A stretch of DNA of 64,000 nt from Streptomyces omiyaensis (GTDB lineage: Bacteria; Actinomycetota; Actinomycetes; Streptomycetales; Streptomycetaceae). Shown piece by piece: positions 8,790 through 16,580 of the stretch (the first letter of the stretch is position 1; each line of letters starts with the position of its first letter). The translations under genes and the position numbers were made by a program. The notes under the pieces were generated by a model. That model worked only from the letters and a program-made list of their open reading frames with translations, was not told the DNA's origin and made no database searches. The stretch covers positions 62,001-126,000 of the forward strand of contig NZ_BMVV01000015.1 in the NCBI RefSeq assembly GCF_014650895.1, in the 5' to 3' direction.

Positions 8790-10505
8790 CTACACCCACG
8801 TGTCCAGCCACATCCGCGCCCGCCACTGGTCCATCGGGATCGGGGTGGCCGTGTAGATCGGCCAGAAGTAGATGAAGTTCCAGACGATCAGGAGGACCAG
8901 GCAGCCGGCGGCCACGGCGCCGAAGGTGCGGCGGCGCTCCGTGACGCCCTTGGGGCCGATGATCGCGCCGATCATCATGGCGACCGCGAGGCACAGGTAG
9001 GGGACGAAGACGACCGCGTAGAAGAGGAAGATCGTGCGTTCCTGGTAGAGGAACCACGGGACCCAGCCGGCGGCGACGGCGCAGGCGATCGCGCCGGCGC
9101 GCCAGTCGCGGCGGAACGCCCAGCGCCAGAGGACGTACACCAGGGCGAAGCAGGCGGCCCACCAGAGGAGGGGGGTGCCGAGGGCGAGGATCTCCTGGGC
9201 GCACTTCTCGCCGGCGGAGGCGGGGCAGCCCGCGGTGCCGGGGGCGGGCGACTCGTAGAAGTAGGAGACGGGGCGGCCGAGGACGATCCAGGACCAGGGG
9301 TTCGACTCGTACGTGTGGGGCGAGGTGAGGCCCACGTGGAAGCTGTAGACCTCGGTCTCGTAGTGCCACAGGCTGCGCAGCCACTCGGGCAGCCAGGACC
9401 AGGTGCCGCCGCCGTTCGGCAGCGCGTCCTGCTTCGCGGCCCAGTCGCGGAAGTAGCCCTTGTCGGTGACGAGCCAGCCGGTCCAGGTCGCCAGGTAGGT
9501 CACCAGGGCCACCGGCACCACGGAGACGAAGGCGGGCAGCACGTCCTTCTTGACCACCGCGAGGTACGGGCGGACCGCGCCGGCCGTGCGGCGGGCGCCG
9601 ACGTCCCACAGGACCGTCATCAGGCCGAAGGCGACCATGACGTAGAGGCCGTTCCACTTGGTGGCCGCCGCGAGGCCCAGCATCACGCCGGTCGCGATGC
9701 GCCACGGGCGCAGGCCGAGCCGGAGGGTCTCGGCGATCTCCGCGTCGGGGCGGAGCACGCCCTCCCCGTCCTCCGGCAGCGCGGCGGCGAGCCGCCGGCG
9801 CGTCCGGTCCCGGTCGAGGACCATGCAGCCGAACGCGGCCAGCACGAAGAACATCAGCACCTGGTCGAGCAGGGCGGTGCGGCTCATCACGAAGTGCAGG
9901 CCGTCGACGGCGAGCAGCAGGCCGGCGAGGCAGCCGAGGAAGGTGGAGCGGAAGAGGCGGCGGCCGATGCGGCAGAGCATCAGGACGGAGAGCGTGCCGA
10001 GGAGCGCCACCATGAACCGCCAGCCGAACGGTTCGAAGCCGAACATCTTCTCGCCGAGGCCGATGACCCATTTGCCCATCGGGGGGTGGACGACGTAGCC
10101 GGGGTCGGTCGGGATCAGGACCGAGCCGGGGTCGGTCAGGATCGTCTTGTCGATGTCCTTGGGCCACGCCCCCTCGTACCCCTGGTTGATCAGGGCCCAC
10201 GAGTCCTTGGCGTAGTACGTCTCGTCGAATATCACCGCGTGCGGCTTGCCGAGGTTCCAGAACCGGAGCACGCCCGCGACGGCCGCGACCAGCAGCGGTC
10301 CGCCCCACGCGGCGAGCCGCCACAGCCGGTCGGCGGCGGCCGGTCCGAGGCCGAGCAGCGACACGACCCGCGGCGAGGGCCGGGTGTACGGCGGGTCGAG
10401 CCGGTCCCTGGTGCCGAGGGAGAGCGTGCCGGTGGCGGGCGGACGGTAGCCGAAGCGGCGCAGCCGGAGCTGCCACGAAGGGGGCTCGGCCACGGTCTTC
10501 GCCAT
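8790..10505 (-). CDS. pmt: Protein O-mannosyltransferase (dolichyl/polyprenyl-phosphate-mannose dependent)
   Basis: A 571-aa polytopic membrane enzyme of the GT39 family that transfers mannose from polyprenyl-phosphate-mannose to Ser/Thr of secreted proteins at the membrane. The catalytic acidic pair lies in the first outer loop, VIFDETYYAKDSW. HPPMGKW and the conserved SRTALLDQVLMFF segment follow, with about ten hydrophobic helices and the C-terminal WPIYTATPIPMDQWRARMW block. The start is uncertain. ATG 10505 has GGAGGG 10 nt upstream. GTG 10547, 14 codons earlier, has a TACGAT -10 hexamer 6 nt before it and would be leaderless. It is divergent from rsmI. Confidence 0.9.
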   Translation of the reverse strand: MAKTVAEPPSWQLRLRRFGYRPPATGTLSLGTRDRLDPPYTRPSPRVVSLLGLGPAAADRLWRLAAWGGPLLVAAVAGVLRFWNLGKPHAVIFDETYYAKDSWALINQGYEGAWPKDIDKTILTDPGSVLIPTDPGYVVHPPMGKWVIGLGEKMFGFEPFGWRFMVALLGTLSVLMLCRIGRRLFRSTFLGCLAGLLLAVDGLHFVMSRTALLDQVLMFFVLAAFGCMVLDRDRTRRRLAAALPEDGEGVLRPDAEIAETLRLGLRPWRIATGVMLGLAAATKWNGLYVMVAFGLMTVLWDVGARRTAGAVRPYLAVVKKDVLPAFVSVVPVALVTYLATWTGWLVTDKGYFRDWAAKQDALPNGGGTWSWLPEWLRSLWHYETEVYSFHVGLTSPHTYESNPWSWIVLGRPVSYFYESPAPGTAGCPASAGEKCAQEILALGTPLLWWAACFALVYVLWRWAFRRDWRAGAIACAVAAGWVPWFLYQERTIFLFYAVVFVPYLCLAVAMMIGAIIGPKGVTERRRTFGAVAAGCLVLLIVWNFIYFWPIYTATPIPMDQWRARMWLDTWV

Positions 10506-10553
10506 GGAGTGCTGGCCCTCCGGGGCCTCGGGTGCGGTTCGGGTCACCGCGCC

Positions 10554-10559
10554 ATCGTA
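10554..10559 (-). promoter_or_regulatory. -10 hexamer for pmt
   Basis: On the minus strand TACGAT lies 6 nt before an in-frame GTG (10547). If used, the transcript would begin at or within that start codon (leaderless). The alternative start at 10505 would then have a 42-nt leader carrying a Shine-Dalgarno site. Confidence 0.5.
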
Positions 10560-10809
10560 GGGACTGCGTCTGTGCGCGCGTAGGGACCGGGCCCGCGCAG
10601 GTCGCCCGCCGGGGGCGGGACCGGGCGCGTGCGGGTCGGCCGCGCGGCGGGGCCCGGCCCCCGCGGGCCGCCCGCCGGGGGCGGACCGGGCGTGCGCGGG
10701 CTGCTCGCCGGGGGCGGGGGCGGGCGTGCGGGGGCGGCGCCGGGACCGTCCCGGGGGTGCCTCCCGCCCGGGGGCGGCGGGGGCCCGGCCGGGCTGGGAG
10801 GATGGGCGG

Positions 10810-11655
10810 GTGACAGGAACGCTGGTACTCGCAGGCACCCCCATCGGCGACATCGCGGACGCCCCGCCCCGGCTCGTCGCCGAGCTGGAGGGCGCGGACA
10901 TCGTCGCGGCCGAGGACACCCGCCGGCTGCGCGGGCTGACCCGGGCGCTCGGCGTGCACACGACGGGACGGGTCGTCTCCTACTTCGAGGGGAACGAGTC
11001 GGCGCGGACGCCCGAGCTGGTCGAGGCGCTGGCCGGCGGCGCCCGGGTGCTGCTGGTGACCGACGCGGGCATGCCGTCCGTCTCCGACCCCGGCTACCGG
11101 CTGGTCGCCGCCGCCGTCGAGGCCGACATCAAGGTGACGGCGGTCCCCGGCCCGTCCGCCGTGCTCACCGCGCTCGCGCTCTCCGGGCTGCCCGTCGACC
11201 GCTTCTGCTTCGAGGGCTTCCTGCCGCGGAAGGCGGGCGAGCGGCTGGGGCGGCTGAAGGAGGTCGCCGCCGAGCGGCGCACCCTCGTCTACTTCGAGGC
11301 CCCCCACCGGCTCGACGACACCCTCGACGCGATGGCCGAGGTGTTCGGCGCCGAGCGCCGGGCCGCCGTCTGCCGCGAGCTGACCAAGACGTACGAGGAA
11401 GTGAAGCGGGGCCCGCTGGGCGAGCTGGCGGCCTGGGCGAAGGAGGGCGTGCGCGGCGAGATCACGGTCGTCGTCGAGGGCGCCCCGGAGACCGGGCCGG
11501 AGGAGCTGGACGCGGCCGAGCTGGTGCGCAGGGTGCGGGTGCGCGAGGAGGCGGGGGAGCGGCGCAAGGAGGCGATCGCCGCGGTCGCCGCCGAGGCCGG
11601 GCTGCCCAAGCGGGAGGTCTTCGATGCGGTCGTGGCGGCAAAGAACGCGTCGTGA
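10810..11655 (+). CDS. rsmI: 16S rRNA (cytidine-1402-2'-O)-methyltransferase RsmI
   Basis: A 281-aa SAM-dependent methyltransferase of the tetrapyrrole-methylase fold that modifies C1402 in the 30S decoding centre. Motifs are AGTPIGDIAD at the N-terminus, AEDTRRLRGL, VTDAGMPSVSDPGYRLV, AVPGPSAVLTALALSGLP, and YFEAPHRLDDTL. A C-terminal helical tail of about 40 residues ends in KREVFDAVVAAK. The GTG at 10810 is chosen because GGGAGG (10796-10801) lies 8 nt upstream and the protein then starts directly at the first beta strand. A GAGGAT 6 nt upstream could alternatively be a -10 box. Confidence 0.93.
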   Translation: MTGTLVLAGTPIGDIADAPPRLVAELEGADIVAAEDTRRLRGLTRALGVHTTGRVVSYFEGNESARTPELVEALAGGARVLLVTDAGMPSVSDPGYRLVAAAVEADIKVTAVPGPSAVLTALALSGLPVDRFCFEGFLPRKAGERLGRLKEVAAERRTLVYFEAPHRLDDTLDAMAEVFGAERRAAVCRELTKTYEEVKRGPLGELAAWAKEGVRGEITVVVEGAPETGPEELDAAELVRRVRVREEAGERRKEAIAAVAAEAGLPKREVFDAVVAAKNAS

Positions 11656-11820
11656 AAAAGGCCTCCGGGCCCCGGAAACGGTAAAGGGCTAACCTGAAAG
11701 GCAAAGCCGAAACCGGTGCCGGGAAGCCGCGGTGAAAGCGCGTGGCAAGGGAACGCCAAAAGCGCTCCACGGACCTTCCATGGTTTCCTCCGTGCTGATG
11801 CGCTCCGGCCCGAAAAGGCG

Positions 11821-11837
11821 TCCACTGGACCAGTGGA
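11821..11837. promoter_or_regulatory. Perfect palindrome upstream of the zinc-ribbon gene
   Basis: TCCACTGG-A-CCAGTGGA is a perfect 17-bp dyad that ends at the ribosome-binding site (GAGAGGAG, 11836-11843). Its position suits a repressor operator or an RNA hairpin that controls translation. No cognate regulator is adjacent. Confidence 0.5.
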
Positions 11838-11848
11838 GAGGAGCTGGC

Positions 11849-12262
11849 ATGAGCGAGAGCACCGGCACCGGCATATCCGTCGCCCATGAGGCCTACGCCT
11901 TCGCCTGCATGCGATGCGGGTACGGGTGGGAGCAGGCCTACGACATCGAGCACCACGTCGACGCGCGCGGTCAGGCGTTCGTCGTCTACAAGGCGGAGGG
12001 CGAGCGGGTTCCGTCCCCGCTGTCGAGTCCGACCTGCATGAACTGCGGTGGGCACGTCGTCCGGATCATGCGGGCGGGCCAGGTCTCCTCGGTCCTCGAC
12101 ATGATCGCCGCGACGGAGCACCACCGGCCCGGCTCCAAGGAGGCCGCGCCGGTCTCGGCCGCCGGCCCCATCGGCCAGGAGCTGACCGAGGGCGACGAGA
12201 TCCCGCCGGTGCCGCACCACTGGCACCTGTCGGACCTGCTCCACCCGTTCCGCAGGAAGTAG
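11849..12262 (+). CDS. Zinc-ribbon-like hypothetical protein
   Basis: A 137-aa soluble protein with two CxxC pairs, CMRCGYGW (about 20-25) and CMNCGG (about 63-68), consistent with one bound zinc. The rest reads AYDIEHHVDARGQAFVVYKAEGERVPSP and VVRIMRAGQVSSVLDMIAATE, with a histidine-rich C-terminus (PPVPHHWHLSDLLHPFRRK). I do not recognise a characterised family; similar short proteins occur in actinomycetes. The ATG 11849 is preceded by GAGAGGAG. It sits between rsmI and tatD in the same direction, with its own palindromic upstream site. Confidence 0.8.
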   Translation: MSESTGTGISVAHEAYAFACMRCGYGWEQAYDIEHHVDARGQAFVVYKAEGERVPSPLSSPTCMNCGGHVVRIMRAGQVSSVLDMIAATEHHRPGSKEAAPVSAAGPIGQELTEGDEIPPVPHHWHLSDLLHPFRRK

Positions 12263-12289
12263 CCGGTAGTCCCGTGCCCATGGCCCTCG

Positions 12290-12295
12290 TACGAT
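12290..12295 (+). promoter_or_regulatory. -10 hexamer for tatD (leaderless)
   Basis: TACGAT ends 7 nt before the ATG of tatD (12303). No Shine-Dalgarno-like sequence lies between them, so the transcript probably starts at the ATG. Confidence 0.6.
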
Positions 12296-12302
12296 CGGGG
12301 CC

Positions 12303-13172
12303 ATGAGTGCCAAGGACGCCCCGCCGCCGCTGCCCGAACCCCTCCTGGTGGAGGTCGCGGACTCGCACACCCACCTGGACATGCAGTCCGGCACGGTCGA
12401 CGAAGCGCTGGCCAGGGCCGCGGCCGTCGGTGTGACGACGGTCGTGCAGGTCGGCTGCGACGTGAAGGGCTCCCGGTGGGCCGCCGAGACCGCCGAGCGG
12501 TACGGGAACGTGCACGCGGCCGTCGCCCTGCACCCCAACGAGGCCCCGAGGATCGTCCTGGGCGATCCCGACGGCTGGTCCCGGCAGGGGGCCCGGGAGG
12601 CGGGCGGCGACACGGCCCTCGACGACGCGCTCGGCGAGATCGACCGGCTCGCCGCCCTGCCGCACGTCCTCGGCGTCGGCGAGACCGGCCTCGACTTCTT
12701 CCGCACGGGCCCCGAGGGCATGGCCGCGCAGGAGCGTTCCTTCCGCGCCCACATCGAGATCGCCAAGCGGCACGGCAAGACCCTCGTCATCCACGACCGG
12801 GAGGCCCACGCCGACGTCCTGCGCGTCCTCGACGAGGAGGGCGCCCCCGAGCGGACCGTCTTCCACTGCTACTCCGGCGACGCCGCCATGGCGGAGATCT
12901 GCGCCGCCGAGGGCTACTACATGTCCTTCGCCGGCAACGTCACCTTCAAGAACGCCCAGCCGCTGCGGGACGCGCTCGCCGTCGCCCCGCTGGAGCTCGT
13001 CCTCGTCGAGACCGACGCCCCCTTCCTGACCCCGGCGCCCTTCCGGGGCCGCCCCAACGCCCCCTACCTGATCCCGGTCACCCTCCGCGCGATGGCGGCC
13101 GTGCGCGGGATCGACGAGAACGCGATGGCGGAGGCGATCGCGGTGAACACGGCCCGCGCCTTCGACTACTGA
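12303..13172 (+). CDS. tatD: TatD-family metal-dependent DNase
   Basis: A 289-aa TIM-barrel hydrolase. Metal-ligand motifs are all present: DSHTHLD near the N-terminus, GVGETGLDFF, VIHDREAH (in place of the common HxR), FHCYSGD, and VETDAPFLTP near the C-terminus. Members are 3'-5' exonucleases involved in DNA and RNA quality control. An insert after ALHPNEAPRIVLGDPDGW is typical of actinobacterial members. A TACGAT hexamer 7 nt before the ATG suggests leaderless expression. Confidence 0.92.
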   Translation: MSAKDAPPPLPEPLLVEVADSHTHLDMQSGTVDEALARAAAVGVTTVVQVGCDVKGSRWAAETAERYGNVHAAVALHPNEAPRIVLGDPDGWSRQGAREAGGDTALDDALGEIDRLAALPHVLGVGETGLDFFRTGPEGMAAQERSFRAHIEIAKRHGKTLVIHDREAHADVLRVLDEEGAPERTVFHCYSGDAAMAEICAAEGYYMSFAGNVTFKNAQPLRDALAVAPLELVLVETDAPFLTPAPFRGRPNAPYLIPVTLRAMAAVRGIDENAMAEAIAVNTARAFDY

Positions 13173-13318
13173 CCCCCATGACGGCCGCCTATACCGGCCT
13201 CCGCACCGGCGGCCTGTGCCGGCCCCCGTACCGGGCGTGCGCGGCCGGCCCGCATCACCGATCCATAACGGTTACGTGGCGTAGTCGCGTCGTTTTGGAG
13301 AGTGACGGGCGCCGGGGC

Positions 13319-13324
13319 TAGGGT
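13319..13324 (+). promoter_or_regulatory. Probable promoter of the Rpf gene
   Basis: TAGGGT (13319-13324) is a good -10 hexamer with TTGGAG 18 nt upstream as a -35. Only 9 nt separate it from the GTG start, so the leader is extremely short or absent. The 161-nt intergenic region is too short for a long riboswitch, and none is recognised. Confidence 0.5.
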
Positions 13325-13333
13325 CCCGGCCTC

Positions 13334-14632
13334 GTGAGCACTTCCCAGGCCAGTCACCGCGCCGGGCGGCGGGGGGCGGCGGCCACGCTGCCCGTCCACG
13401 AGCAGCCCACCCAGGCGGCGCCCCTCGTCACCGGGCCGCCGCCGCCCGCGCCCGCCGCTCCCGCGCCCGCCGCCGTGCCCGCCCAGGGCCGGGCCGCCGC
13501 CCGCCGCGGCGCCCGCCGCCGCAAGGCCGCCCGCCCCGCCGGGGACGGGCTGCGGCGGCTCGTCCCGCAGGCCCTCGTGGTCGCCTTCCTGGCCGGCGGC
13601 ACCAGCGCCTTCGTCGCCGACGACAAGGCCGTCCGGCTCTCCGTCGACGGCGTCCCGCGCACCCTGCACACCTTCGCCGACGACGTCGGCGAGCTCCTCG
13701 CCGACGAGGGCCTCGCGGTCGGCGCCCACGACATCGTCGCCCCCGCCCCCGGCGAGGCGCTGGCCAGCGGCGACGAGATCGTCCTCCGGTACGGGCGGCC
13801 GGTCTCCCTCACCCTCGACGGCTACCGCCGCCAGGTGTGGACCACCGCCGACACCGTCGAGGGCGCCCTGCGCCAGCTCGGCGTCCGCGCCGAGGGCGCC
13901 CACCTGTCGGTCTCCCGCTCCGCCGCGATCTCCCGCACCGGCCTCGCCCTCGACGTCCGCACCGAGCGCGCGGTCACCTTCCTCGCCGACGGGCGCGAGC
14001 GGACCGTCCGCACCAACGCGGCCACCGTCGGCGAGGCCCTCGACGAGGCCGGGATCACCCTCGGCGGCGAGGACACCACCTCCGTGCCCCGCGAGGCCTT
14101 CCCCCGCGACGGCCAGACCGTCACCGTGCTGCGGATCACCGGCTCCACCCAGACCCGCGAGGAGGCCGTGCCGTACGCCGTCGAGCGCGTCCGCGACCCC
14201 GCCCTGTTCGCCGGCACCGAGGTCGTCGAACGGCAGGGCGTCCCGGGCCTGCGCCGGATCACGTACCACCTCCGGTCCGTCAACGGCGTCCGGCAGAAGC
14301 CCCGCCGCACCGGCGAGGAGATCGTCCGCGAACCCGTCTCCCGCAAGGTCCGCGTCGGCACCCGCGCGCTCCCCGCCTCCGTCGCCGGCGCCGACGGCCT
14401 CGACTGGGGCGCGCTCGCCGCCTGCGAGTCCGGCGGCCGCCCGAACGCCGTCGACCCCTCCGGGACCTACGGCGGCCTCTACCAGTTCGACCCCGGCACC
14501 TGGCGCTCCCTCGGCGGCTCCGGCGTCGCCCAGGACGCCCCCGCCGCCGAGCAGACCTTCCGCGCGAAGAAGCTGTACGTGCAGCGCGGCGCCGGACCGT
14601 GGCCGCACTGCGGACGCAGGCTCTTCGGCTGA
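13334..14632 (+). CDS. Resuscitation-promoting factor RpfB-type (DUF348-G5-transglycosylase)
   Basis: A 432-aa wall-lytic protein that cleaves peptidoglycan to aid spore germination and exit from dormancy. The Ala/Pro/Arg-rich cytoplasmic N-terminus leads to one membrane helix (about 76-94). Three DUF348/YabE-like repeats follow (VRLSVDGVPRTLHTFADDVGELL, LTLDGYRRQVWTTADTVEGAL and VTFLADGRERTVRTNAATVGEAL), then a G5 domain (about 265-345). The Rpf catalytic domain contains WGALAACESGG, with the catalytic Glu at 365, and GGLYQFDPGTWRSLGG. The order matches RpfB. Start GTG 13334. It lies next to rsmA and ispE in the same direction. Confidence 0.92.
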   Translation: MSTSQASHRAGRRGAAATLPVHEQPTQAAPLVTGPPPPAPAAPAPAAVPAQGRAAARRGARRRKAARPAGDGLRRLVPQALVVAFLAGGTSAFVADDKAVRLSVDGVPRTLHTFADDVGELLADEGLAVGAHDIVAPAPGEALASGDEIVLRYGRPVSLTLDGYRRQVWTTADTVEGALRQLGVRAEGAHLSVSRSAAISRTGLALDVRTERAVTFLADGRERTVRTNAATVGEALDEAGITLGGEDTTSVPREAFPRDGQTVTVLRITGSTQTREEAVPYAVERVRDPALFAGTEVVERQGVPGLRRITYHLRSVNGVRQKPRRTGEEIVREPVSRKVRVGTRALPASVAGADGLDWGALAACESGGRPNAVDPSGTYGGLYQFDPGTWRSLGGSGVAQDAPAAEQTFRAKKLYVQRGAGPWPHCGRRLFG

Positions 14633-14672
14633 GCGGCGGGCCCTGTCCGGCCGATCGGCGCCGGACAGGGCC

Positions 14673-14678
14673 TAGGCT
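14673..14678 (+). promoter_or_regulatory. -10 hexamer for rsmA (leaderless)
   Basis: TAGGCT ends 6 nt before the GTG start of rsmA at 14685, with no ribosome site between. This is the spacing expected for a leaderless mRNA. Confidence 0.6.
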
Positions 14679-14684
14679 GTACCG

Positions 14685-15557
14685 GTGAGCACCACCACCG
14701 GCCCCGACGGCCCCGACGCCCTCCTCGGCCCCGCCGACATCCGTGAGCTGGCCGCCGCCCTCGGCGTGCGCCCCACGAAGCAGAAGGGCCAGAACTTCGT
14801 CATCGACGCCAACACCGTCCGGCGCATCGTCCGCACCGCCGGCGTGCGCCCGGACGACGTCGTCGTCGAGGTGGGGCCCGGACTCGGCTCCCTCACCCTG
14901 GCGCTCCTGGAGGCCGCCGACCGGGTGACCGCCGTCGAGATCGACGACGTCCTCGCCGCCGCGCTGCCCTCGACGATCGCCGCGCGGATGCCCGGACGGC
15001 AGGACCGCTTCGCGCTCGTCCACTCCGACGCCATGCTCGTCCAGGAGCTGCCGGGCCCGGCGCCGACCGCGCTCGTCGCCAACCTCCCGTACAACGTGGC
15101 CGTGCCCGTCCTGCTCCACATGCTCGACCGCTTCCCGACCATCGAGCGGACCCTCGTCATGGTCCAGGCCGAGGTCGCCGACCGGCTCGCCGCCGGACCG
15201 GGCAACAAGGTGTACGGGGTCCCCTCCGTCAAGGCCAACTGGTACGCCGACGTCAAGCGCGCCGGCTCCATCGGCCGCAACGTCTTCTGGCCCGCGCCCA
15301 ACGTCGACTCCGGCCTCGTCTCCCTGGTCCGCCGGACCGAGCCGGTCGCCACCACCGCCACCAAGGCGGAGGTCTTCGCCGTCGTCGACGCGGCCTTCGC
15401 ACAGCGCCGCAAGACCCTCCGGGCCGCCCTCGCCGGCTGGGCCGGCTCGCCCGCCGCCGCGGAGGAGGCGCTGGTGAAGGCCGGGATCTCGCCGCAGGCG
15501 CGCGGCGAGTCGCTGACCGTGGAGGAGTTCGCGCGGATCGCGGAGGCGAAGGCATGA
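14685..15557 (+). CDS. rsmA: 16S rRNA (adenine-1518/1519-N6)-dimethyltransferase KsgA/RsmA
   Basis: A 290-aa SAM-dependent enzyme that dimethylates two adjacent adenines in the 3' end of 16S rRNA during 30S maturation. Diagnostic stretches are KQKGQNFVIDANTVRRIV, the SAM motif VVEVGPGLGSLTLALLE, the NLPYNVAVPVL catalytic motif and NVFWPAPNVDSGLVSLVRR. The length is normal for actinobacteria. The stop overlaps the ATG of ispE by 4 nt (ATGA), so the two are an operon. Confidence 0.95.
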   Translation: MSTTTGPDGPDALLGPADIRELAAALGVRPTKQKGQNFVIDANTVRRIVRTAGVRPDDVVVEVGPGLGSLTLALLEAADRVTAVEIDDVLAAALPSTIAARMPGRQDRFALVHSDAMLVQELPGPAPTALVANLPYNVAVPVLLHMLDRFPTIERTLVMVQAEVADRLAAGPGNKVYGVPSVKANWYADVKRAGSIGRNVFWPAPNVDSGLVSLVRRTEPVATTATKAEVFAVVDAAFAQRRKTLRAALAGWAGSPAAAEEALVKAGISPQARGESLTVEEFARIAEAKA

Positions 15558-16450
15558 GCGGAGTGACCGTACGGGTCCCGGCCAAGGTCAACGTCCAGCT
15601 CGCGGTCGGCGCCGCCCGCCCCGACGGCTTCCACGACCTCGCCAGCGTCTTCCTCGCCGTCTCCCTGTACGACGAGGTCACCGCCACCCCGGCGGACACC
15701 CTGACGATCACCTGCGAGGGCCCCGACGCGGACCGGGTCCCCCTCGACCGCGGCAACCTCGCCGCGCGCGCCGCGGAGCTCCTCGCCGCCCGGCACGGCC
15801 TCTCCCCGGACGTCCACCTCCACATCGCGAAGGCCATCCCGGTGGCCGGCGGCATGGCCGGCGGCAGCGCCGACGGCGCGGGCGCGCTCCTCGCCTGCGA
15901 CGCGCTGTGGGGGCTCGGCACCCCGCGCGAGGAACTCCTGGAGCTCTGCGCGGAGCTCGGCTCCGACGTCCCCTTCAGCCTCGTCGGCGGGGCGGCGCTC
16001 GGCGTCGGCCGCGGCGAGCGGCTGACCCCGCTGCCGGTCGCCGGCCCCTTCCACTGGGTCTTCGCGGTCGCGGACGGCGGCCTTTCGACCCCGGCGGTGT
16101 ACGGCGAGTTCGACCGCCTCGCGGAAGGCGTCGAGATCCCGGAGCCGGTGGCCTCCCCGGCGCTCCTGGACGCCCTCGCCTCCGGCGACACCACGGCCCT
16201 GGCGGCCGCCCTCGTCAACGACCTCCAGCCCGCGGCGCTCTCGCTGCGCCCCTCGCTGGCCGCGACCCTGGCGGCCGGCACGGAGGCCGGCGCGCTGGCC
16301 GCGCTGGTCTCGGGCTCGGGTCCGACCACCGCGTTCCTGGTGAAGGACGCCGAGTCCGCCGAGGCCGTCGCGGCCGCCCTCACCGCCTCCGGCACCTGCC
16401 GGGCGACGCGGCCGGCGACCTCCCCGGCCCCCGGGGCGACGCTCCTCTAG
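15554..16450 (+). CDS. ispE: 4-diphosphocytidyl-2-C-methyl-D-erythritol kinase IspE
   Basis: A 298-aa GHMP kinase of the non-mevalonate (MEP) isoprenoid pathway; it phosphorylates the 2-hydroxyl of CDP-methylerythritol. The N-terminal VRVPAKVNVQLAVGAARPDGFHDLASVF is typical, and the ATP-binding GHMP motif is PVAGGMAGGSADGAGAL. LGSDVPFSLVGGAALGVGRGE and the C-terminal LVSGSGPTTAFLV complete the pattern. Translationally coupled to rsmA, a pairing common in actinobacteria. Confidence 0.94.
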   Translation: MSGVTVRVPAKVNVQLAVGAARPDGFHDLASVFLAVSLYDEVTATPADTLTITCEGPDADRVPLDRGNLAARAAELLAARHGLSPDVHLHIAKAIPVAGGMAGGSADGAGALLACDALWGLGTPREELLELCAELGSDVPFSLVGGAALGVGRGERLTPLPVAGPFHWVFAVADGGLSTPAVYGEFDRLAEGVEIPEPVASPALLDALASGDTTALAAALVNDLQPAALSLRPSLAATLAAGTEAGALAALVSGSGPTTAFLVKDAESAEAVAAALTASGTCRATRPATSPAPGATLL

Positions 16451-16514
16451 CCCCGCCCGGCCCGGCTGCCCCCGGGAGCACGGCCTCCGGCCCGGGCCCG
16501 GTCGTTCCGGGGCG

Positions 16515-16535
16515 TACTCAGGTCCGAGGTGAGTA
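16515..16535. promoter_or_regulatory. Inverted repeat upstream of the acyltransferase gene
   Basis: TACTCA-N9-TGAGTA is a perfect 6-bp dyad ending 45 nt before the acyltransferase ATG. It has the size of a response-regulator or LuxR-type operator. No regulator gene is adjacent. Confidence 0.4.
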
Positions 16536-16580
16536 TCCGAGCGCTGCCGGTGGTCGCGGGGCGACCGGCATCGTGCCGGT

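Noticed and set aside
8538..11307. Very long ORFs on both strands across pmt and rsmI (681 aa plus strand, 847 aa minus strand)
   Set aside because: They are shadow frames caused by high GC; the residues are Arg/Gly/Ala/Pro-rich with no motifs, while pmt and rsmI have complete family signatures.
13173..13333. Cyclic-di-AMP riboswitch before the Rpf gene
   Set aside because: The 161-nt gap is short, the promoter lies 9 nt before the start, and no riboswitch core was recognised.
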